Shown here in pieces: positions 31,437 to 37,920 of a stretch of 37,920 bases of DNA; within the stretch, counting starts at the first letter, position 1, and each line of letters begins with the position of its first letter. The translations under genes were made by a program, and so were the position numbers. Location: assembly GCA_015852425.1 (NCBI GenBank), contig JAAAIG010000333.1:1-37920 (forward strand). Direction: 5' to 3'. A model generated the notes under the pieces. That model searched no databases. It saw nothing but the letters and a program-made list of their open reading frames with translations, and was not told where the DNA came from. The DNA is from Gryganskiella cystojenkinii (Eukaryota > Mortierellomycota > Mortierellomycetes > Mortierellales > Mortierellaceae).

Positions 31437-32699
31437 CTACCAGGCCAGAAAGGAGTGCAGAGCAATGATCAAGCTACCGCTCAAAGCAAACCTTGATAGT
31501 TTCCATGTTGATGATGGGCGGGGGCTGGATTGACTACTAGCAAACTGACAAGTAGCACATAAAACTTCTGCACAAAAGCGACAACGGGTCAGCCATGTTA
31601 ACTACGTTGTCTTTTGTTCACTGGTACTTTTACAGTGTATCTGAAACTCTACTTACCGTCGCCTTGTCGAACGCTGACACCCTAAGAATAAAACGGGACA
31701 AATTGCCTTATGAGAAAAAAAAAACACAATCATCCCGTCGGTACAGTGTGATCGTTTTTTGTGCATCACTCACTGGAGAGTAGAGCCCAAAACGAAGGTC
31801 GGAATTCGGTACTATATGACCAGCACTGGCCACACCCCGTTTGCCGGTTTTGGCGTCATAGATAGTTCTAGAGTGTGAGTGGATATGGGTTTGTTAATAA
31901 ATACGACACTCGTGCTTCGCACTCTGGACGAATTTAAGCGAGAGAGCAGGTTCACTTACAGGGTATAAATGCCCACAATGAGCTGTGGACTCTTGACTTG
32001 ACTGGGATCCCAAAAGGCTGTTGTTGCAGATCCAGAGACGTTGGCAATAGGCCAAACTTGATTCGGATCCGAGCTCAAGCTCGCTTCCAGAGTTAATATG
32101 GTTGGAGGCACAAGTAAGGTCGTGTTGTCAAAGGACCACTGAAAAACGATGGTCGTTCCAGGAGCAGCGCTATCATTGTTGCTTGTTGGGTAGCCAAAGG
32201 GAAAGAGAGGAGGGTTTGCCTGGTGGGGTTTAGGTTGTGTGATTGAGAGTCGACTGGCGGGTGCTCTTGGGTCCATAGTTGCGGGGATCGAAGAGACAGG
32301 ATCCAGGACAGAACCTGTACTGTTGCTATTGCTAGTGTTATTGCTATCGTTGTTGCTGCTGCTTTCTAGGCTGTTTTCGACGATGGTCGTGCTGCTACTC
32401 CCGACATTGTTATTCAAGGTGTCTGCACTGCCACTTGGTGGGGTGATCTTGACAGTGTCCTCTGAGCCGAATTCAGATACGTTGCTATCGCCATTCGATG
32501 TCTCGTCATAATTGTCTAGGGTATCGTCGTCATTTTGTCTTGCAACCAGATGTGCATGTCGGTTAAATTTTAAGAGGCATGGGTCAGAGGCAGAAACTAT
32601 GGTGAGGATGAGTGCAAAGACTACTAGTATGAGGAAAGAGCGGCGAAATTTTGTCTTGTGGCTGTATGCCGTGTTTGTGAAAGTGAGAAGGCGAAGCAT
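31437..32699 (-). CDS. DUF7137-type fungal membrane protein
   Basis: Four exons: 32699-31960, 31867-31774, 31681-31657 and 31567-31437, 329 residues. All introns are GT-AG (GTAAGT, GTGAGT, GTAAGT) and phases agree. A signal peptide or anchor (FRRSFLILVVFALILTIVSA) is followed by an Asn/Ser/Asp-rich linker with several N-glycosylation sequons. The conserved domain then runs PGTTIVFQWSFDNTTLLVPP, TILTLEASLSSDPNQVWPIA, AFWDPSQVKSPQLIVGIYTL, TIYDAKTGKRGVASAGHIVP and DLRFGLYSP, closing with DEVLCATCQ and a hydrophobic C-terminus (FALSGSLIIALHSFLAW). This matches my memory of the DUF7137 family (beta-sandwich, IYDA block, CATC near the end, terminal membrane helix). The function of the family is unknown. 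Exon 3 has only 25 nt, yet the last exon makes sense only through it. The cell-surface location is inferred from the signal and C-terminal helix. Confidence 0.83.
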
Positions 32700-33255
32700 T
32701 AAGGAGAAATGGATAGAATGAGATCTAGAGAGCGAAAATTCAAATGATAGAAGGGATAGCTATAAACACAAGGGTCCAAGAGAAGAAAGAGGTGGACCCT
32801 TTTCTCTTTGATACCGAAAAGGGTTTCCCTGCTAGGTCACTCTAGGACAGGACTGGCAAGAGGACCATCAACAGGCACACCTTCTTCCCCTGTTCGGGCA
32901 CACAAACCAATGCTCCAGCATCCAGGCTAGACTAGCATCAGAATATCAAGGTCGCGTCCCAAAAGAAGGAAAAAAAAGAAGTCCAAAGTCAAAGTCACAC
33001 ACAACACACACAATGCTAAGCCACCGCCACTGTGCCACTGTTCCCTTTTTTTTTTTTTTGGCTGAAAAAAAAAAAAAAAAAAAAAAATTTTTTGAGCTGA
33101 TAAAAAAGAAAAAACTAAAAAGTCTTTTGGTTGTCCGTCGTAAAGAAAGAAACAAAGAAAGAAAGGACATACACACCCTCTTTTCCTTTTTTCCATTCAC
33201 CTTTCGCAGTCGAAAACAGCACACGCATAATACCCTCATTCTCTCTCTCTACACC
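32700..33255. promoter_or_regulatory. Divergent promoter of DUF7137 and Syo1 genes with long T/A tracts
   Basis: The region holds T14 at 33046-33059, a five-base spacer, A23 at 33065-33087 and T6 after it. Long poly(dA:dT) tracts exclude nucleosomes in fungal promoters. The T14 and A23 arms could also pair as a hairpin. CT-rich leader sequence follows up to the Syo1 ATG. Confidence 0.5.
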
Positions 33256-35781
33256 ATGGGAAAGGTCAAGAACAACAACAACAAGAAGAAGCAAAAGCGG
33301 CACAATGCCACCGGCATGCAGACAACTGCCGAGGTCGAGGCCGATGAATCCATGCAAGCTGTCCCTGTCGAGACCATTCTCCCATTGATTCAAAAGGTGA
33401 GTCTTTTCTAATCCCTCGCTTCATGTCTTTTTTTATATTTTTTTCCCTACTATTTGTCATGTTCTTCCTGCCAGTACTAACAGCACTATCTTTGTCGAAC
33501 CAGCTCTCGTCACCAGACCCCAACGAGCGTGCTTGGGCTGCAGCGGGTGCCAGTAACCTTTTGATGCACGATGCCGCGACCCGTCGTCTGATGCTCAGCA
33601 AAAACTTGATCGGTGCCTTGATCGAGCGCCTCACTGACTCTCAGCACGAAGTCGTCGTCGAGGCCCTTGGTGCCCTTCGAAACTTGACTGTGGTTGGAGG
33701 ACAAGAGGTCATCAGCGAAATGTACAACAAAAACGTCCTCACGCCCGTCACCGCACTTATCCCCGCACTCAACACCATGATCGACGGCATGCTCACTGCC
33801 CCAGCGACATCCGGAACTGAACAGGAGAAGCGCAAGACCGTTTGGGACTGGGCTGAAAATGTTATTAGCGTCGTCTGGGCCATGTGCGAGAACTCTGAGA
33901 AGGCGCTAAAGTTTGTCAATGGATTGAACATGATTCCATTCTTGATGTCCTTTATGAGTAACGTTGACAAACTCCCTCCCAAGGTCGTCGTTGCTGCTGG
34001 TGAGTTTTCAACAAGCTGTTTTGGTGCCATGGAGCGAATATTAATGCGCCAGGGAAAAACCCGCATACTAACGTCGACTTTTTCAATACAGCTCAATGTC
34101 TTTATACCTTGACAGACGACAACCCAGACTGCAGAGTTGTGTTTGTCAAAAACCCTGATTTTGTCAAGCCATTCATGGCGATCTTGAGCGCCAATGTCAA
34201 GGCTGAGGAGGAACTCCTTATCAAGACACTCGCCTGTGGAATCGTTATCAACCTGCGCACCATCATTTCGCCAAAGGCAGCCGACAGCGACTTCTCTGAT
34301 ATCCACACCGTTGTCCTTCCAGTCCTTAGCGGTGCGCTCAACTTTGATCTTCAAAAGGCTAGTACGGAAGCTGTTGCCGCGGCACAGATCGTGGTATGTC
34401 AGCCTTTACTTTCATACGATGACGCTCTGGTCAGTCGGCTCTATAACGGGATCTTGGATATATAATCCATTCTTACTAATACCTTACCGACCATTTTTTC
34501 TTCTCCAAAATAGAACGCTGAAAAGCAAGAGGTCGACCTGTCAAAACCCAACCAGCCTGCTACTAGTGAAGAGCAGGCCCTCGCTCTGATCGAAACTCGT
34601 TTGCAGACTCTTCAGCTGTCTCTGGAGCTGATTGCTAATGTTTGCACAGAGAGTGTCCAGGGTGTTGATCACGAGGACGAAGAGGATCAGGATTGGAATG
34701 GCGAGAATGCGGACGACGAGATGGAGGCCGATGATGATGAGGATGAGATGGAGGAGGAGCCAAAGAAGGACGACGATCTTGACGAAAACACCTTGCGGGA
34801 AATGGAACAGTTGGCCGCTGCCTCTGCAGAGACACCCATGGATTTATCTGGTCACCCCATCATCAGCATCTTGACAAACACCGTCTTCCCTGCACTTATT
34901 CACCTCGGAACACCAACACCGCTGTCCTTCCCCGAGCAAGAGGTGCCTACACCTGTCACAGTTGCGCCTTTGATCACAGCCCAGTTGGCGACAACTCATC
35001 TTCGAGCAATCGAAGCTTTAAACAACTTTTTGTTGACTATGGCCGATGCGGTCCCTGGGCGTTGGTGGTATAAGCAACGTAAGGCTGATGCCGAGCAGTG
35101 CTGGAGCTGGCTCTTCCAACAAGCCGGAACTGTTGCAGGAAAGGGTGTTCAGGTCGGAGCCGAGGAAAAGGGTCAAGAAATGAGAGGAGCTGTTTTGGAT
35201 GCCATTGTCGGTTGTCTGTGGACACTGGCTCGCGGATTGGAGGGTCAAGTTCCATTGAGTGACTTCCATATCCCTGCCTTGATGGGTGCCTATGCTTCCA
35301 CGACGTCGGATAGCATGCGCGTTAAGGCGATCGGATGCCTGGGAGTCATTGCTCGTCGCCAAGGAGCTGTGGAGAATAACAAGGTACGATACGGTTCTGA
35401 AATATTACGTCTGGATATTTTGATATTGTGTCATACTTTTACGAAAGCATTGGCTGACTTAATGTTTTCTTTAAACCTTCCTTTCAAAAGATCATTGGAG
35501 AGTTTTTGATCAACTTGCTCAAGAACAAGCCAAGCACAGAGGCCTGCGTCGAAGCATTGAACGCCATCTTTGACATTTATGCAGATGCCGAGTTTGACTA
35601 TGACCTTCCAGTATACGTCCAAGGCAACTTTAATCAGGAGTTGAAAGGTCTCGTGAAGATGGTCAAGTTTCTGGTCCGGAATATCGACCGTCGCAAGGAC
35701 AAGGACCTCCGGAATAGGGCAGACGAGGCGGCCATGAATTTGGTTGAATTTGTCAAGTACAAAGAAAAGGAGCGTCGTTAA
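33256..35781 (+). CDS. SYO1: Syo1/HEATR3-type ribosomal protein import adaptor (ARM/HEAT repeats)
   Basis: Five exons: 33256-33396, 33504-33999, 34092-34393, 34514-35383 and 35491-35781, 699 residues, all phases consistent. The N-terminus is basic and Asn/Lys-rich (MGKVKNNNNKKKQKRHN), as in Syo1. ARM/HEAT-type helices follow (NERAWAAAGASNLLMHDAAT, VVEALGALRNLTVVGG, NVISVVWAMCENSEKALKF). An acidic insertion in exon 4 (EDEEDQDWNGENADDEMEAD and on) corresponds to the acidic loop of Syo1. The C-terminus has the signature ALNAIFDIYADAEFDYDLPV and ends KYKEKERR. In yeast-type fungi Syo1 carries Rpl5 and Rpl11 together into the nucleus with the importin Kap104; HEATR3 does the same in humans. The start ATG is in ACACCATGGGA context after a CT-rich leader. 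Confidence 0.92.
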
Positions 35782-37920
35782 GACTATTGTGTCTGCCATT
35801 ATATCCCAGCATCAAGTGCAACTTTTCATCAATATCCATAGAACCGTTAGTATTTGCCTCCGTTTATCTTGCATTCCTTTCAACAACTCTTAACACTCAC
35901 CTTTTTTTCATCTCAAAAAAAATGAGCCCTGCATGATTTCACCCCTATGAAAGCATGATGCATAACAATTGAGGTTGCACGACCATTTTTAAAATGATGA
36001 GAAAGTTGGGGAGATACGATTGGGCGATTGTTTTTCCCATCAGTCGTCTTTTTTTTTTTTTTTTGGCTTTGTGAGATAGATACAAATGCAAACACAAGAG
36101 TTGACATGTGCTCTCTTTCGAGTTAGTTGTGGAGAGAGTCGGACAAGAAAGGCCTGAGAGTGGGCTGGAACCATTTTTCCTTGTGAAAAAGTCACGAAAA
36201 CGTAGTCCCTCACGATCGATTGCATTGACAACTTGAAAGGATCTCCTTTTGTTTTGTTTCGTTCGTTTGTTCATCAGTAGCATGATGGACGGCTTTCTTG
36301 ATTCCCCTAAGCCGAAGAAGGTCTAGCTCTGAATCCGATGCGCCGTAATTGGTGATCCCTGTGTCGTACAGGCTATCTAACCCGCAAGATGAAGAGAAGA
36401 AAGACTCACAAAAACGGAAGATTAGCACGACGTTTCTATTGCAGTACAAAGCATCGCAGAGGAGCATACCCCCTCAACGATCGGACAAGGTGGGCGTGCT
36501 TTTGTCGGATTCTCACGCGACACTGTGCTCTCATCCTTACACTATATCGTGGCTAAATTATGCGTCGTGCTGGAACAATCTGTTAGAGCGATTTGTCTAT
36601 CTTGCAACCCCCCCCTTCTCTCTTTCTCACGGGTAATTTGAACGACCCTTTATTTCTTCACATAAATAATCTCAAGGACAACAACAGCGTTAATTTTGTC
36701 CGTAGACTATCATGAGGGAATCGACAAGAATGAAGAATGAAGAATGAAGAATAAATCATAATCAACATCAGAGAGAGGTGCTGTCTCTGACGGCTCCTTG
36801 AAAGCCAACATAGTAAATTATTAGGAGAACCATCTTCATTATTATCTTAATTTTTTGTTAAGGCAATCCAAGAGAGGAATCGCGAGGAACGCAGGGGCGT
36901 CTCATTTTTTGTGACCTTCTGACCTCCATGTTTTCTTTTTTATTTTTTTTTGGTTGTGATTTTATTTTGATGTAACCCGAGAGCCTGGTTTTGTATCAAA
37001 GTCGGCAAGGAAAGAAAAGACATTTCATAGTGAAGGAAAAAAAACAAAAGGCCACGAGATGGGAACAAAGAGAAGATAGCAAACGTGTTTTGTATTGTTG
37101 CGTTCCTGTTGGCTGTCCGCCTTGCTACAGTAGATGGAAGACAAACGTAGAGTGCCCATTTTTTTTGTGTACCTGAATGTTGTGCATGTTCGTGCATTGC
37201 CCTTTGTTGCTTTTTCTCGGACTCTTGTGCGACAGCCACAAGAAGGTGAGAGGGAGAGCAACAGGAAACAATCGGCGAGAAGGGAGTTGCAGTTAAGTCA
37301 ATTGTAGAGTCAGTTGGTCATGCTATCAATATCGTTTTTCATCGAGGATGTTTGTCGAGACTGCAGTTTTTTTTTTTTTTTGCAGCACAACAGCAAAATC
37401 ATTAGAAGCGTGGTTTGTGTTCGAAGGGGTGAGCGATGTTCTCGTCTTCATATCAAGCTCGGTGCTGTCGTCTCCTGTTCGAAGGTGTCTGATGGGAACG
37501 CAACAAATATTCCAACATCAACAATCATCCATCGAGTCGTATCCAGGGCACGCGCGTGATTGGACCATCGGGACGGAGTGAGCCATATCAGAAATCAAAA
37601 CCACTTTCCCATCAGACTCTTTTTTTTTTACTGTCTCTTTCTTGGTCCAATTTTGATTCCCTCTTTGCTTGCCTTTTGTTTGTCCCTCCCTTTCTCTTTC
37701 TCTGTCTCTCTCTCGCTCTCTCGCGCTCGTTCTCTTTTCTTTTGCTCTGTTTGCCTCTATCAATTATTCATTCATTCAATTCAATTCATCTCGACTCCAT
37801 CCATCTCCCATTCCTTCGCTCTCGCTTCCATTCAACTGCTCAATCCACACAGCAACACAGCACTCCCTCGCAAAAAAAGAAAGAAATTCATCAATTCCAT
37901 CCGATTCCTTTTTTTTTTTT
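35782..37920. other. Intergenic 2.1 kb, no gene recognised; right end looks like the leader of a gene beyond the window
   Basis: The stretch contains T-runs (36048-36064, 37365-37381), a 7-bp tandem repeat (36726-36752) and no frame with known motifs. From about 37600 to the end the plus strand is CT-rich with CATTCATTC and TCTCTCTC runs, the same pattern seen before ATGs elsewhere here. A plus-strand gene probably starts just past 37920. Confidence 0.4.
36726..36752. repeat. 7-bp tandem repeat AAGAATG, 3.9 copies
   Basis: Perfect head-to-tail copies of AAGAATG, the last one incomplete, in otherwise unassigned AT-rich DNA. Confidence 0.85.

Noticed and set aside
36210..36467. Minus-strand ATG frame of 85 codons (SDSELDLLRLRGIKKA part)
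   Set aside because: A short stretch looks patterned, but there is no family match, no splice partners and an AT-rich, run-rich setting.
1..37920. CRISPR arrays, operons, prokaryotic defence or biosynthetic clusters
   Set aside because: The DNA is nuclear eukaryotic with introns; no array-like repeats and no co-oriented functional cluster were seen.

Overview
The window looks like nuclear DNA of a filamentous early-diverging fungus, most likely Mucoromycota and close to Mortierella/Linnemannia. Every spliced gene has short GT-AG introns (mostly 80-110 bp). Intergenic strands are rich in poly-T, poly-A and CT tracts just upstream of start codons, and coding regions are dense but separate (no operons). 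The gene set is eukaryotic: TFIID, complex I, N-terminal methyltransferase, METTL4, bromodomain and ribosomal-protein import. The genus is an inference from gene style, not from a search.

Layout, left to right. 1-48: last codons of a plus-strand gene. 134-990 (-): wrecked Ndc10/Crypton-type tyrosine-recombinase-like gene. 1531-2039 (-): doubtful small acidic-tailed gene. 2129-3028 (-): secreted or anchored acidic protein. 3632-4953 (+): TAF11, 4 exons. 5006-5851 (-): pyroglutamyl-peptidase I. 5998-7060 (-): membrane-anchored double-psi beta-barrel (RlpA/expansin-like) protein. 7061-10098: about 3 kb without a supportable gene. 10099-12968 (+): protein with a variant GATA finger and a PHD finger. 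13394-15006 (-): METTL4-type MT-A70 methyltransferase, divergent from a BRD7/BRD9-type bromodomain protein at 15307-18553 (+). 18816-19525 (+): complex I LYR subunit NDUFA6/B14. 20971-25207 (+): 1384-residue arrestin-like protein. 25276-26265 (-): NTMT1/Tae1 N-terminal methyltransferase, divergent from a mitochondrial orphan at 26584-27693 (+). 27900-29726 (-): Ser-rich single-pass membrane protein. 31437-32699 (-): DUF7137-type membrane protein with a 25-nt microexon. 33256-35781 (+): Syo1/HEATR3. 35782-37920: no gene recognised; the right end resembles the promoter/leader of a gene beyond the window.

Most genes are unrelated housekeeping genes. A loose theme is chromatin and transcription: TAF11, the GATA-PHD protein, METTL4 and the BRD7/9 homologue lie within 15 kb, the last two sharing a promoter region. 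I did not find a defence, biosynthetic or other multi-gene system. The most unusual items are the decayed recombinase relic, the GATA-like/PHD architecture, the membrane-tethered DPBB protein, the microexon gene and several lineage-specific orphans. Splice sites were placed by hand, checking GT-AG boundaries and reading-frame phase.
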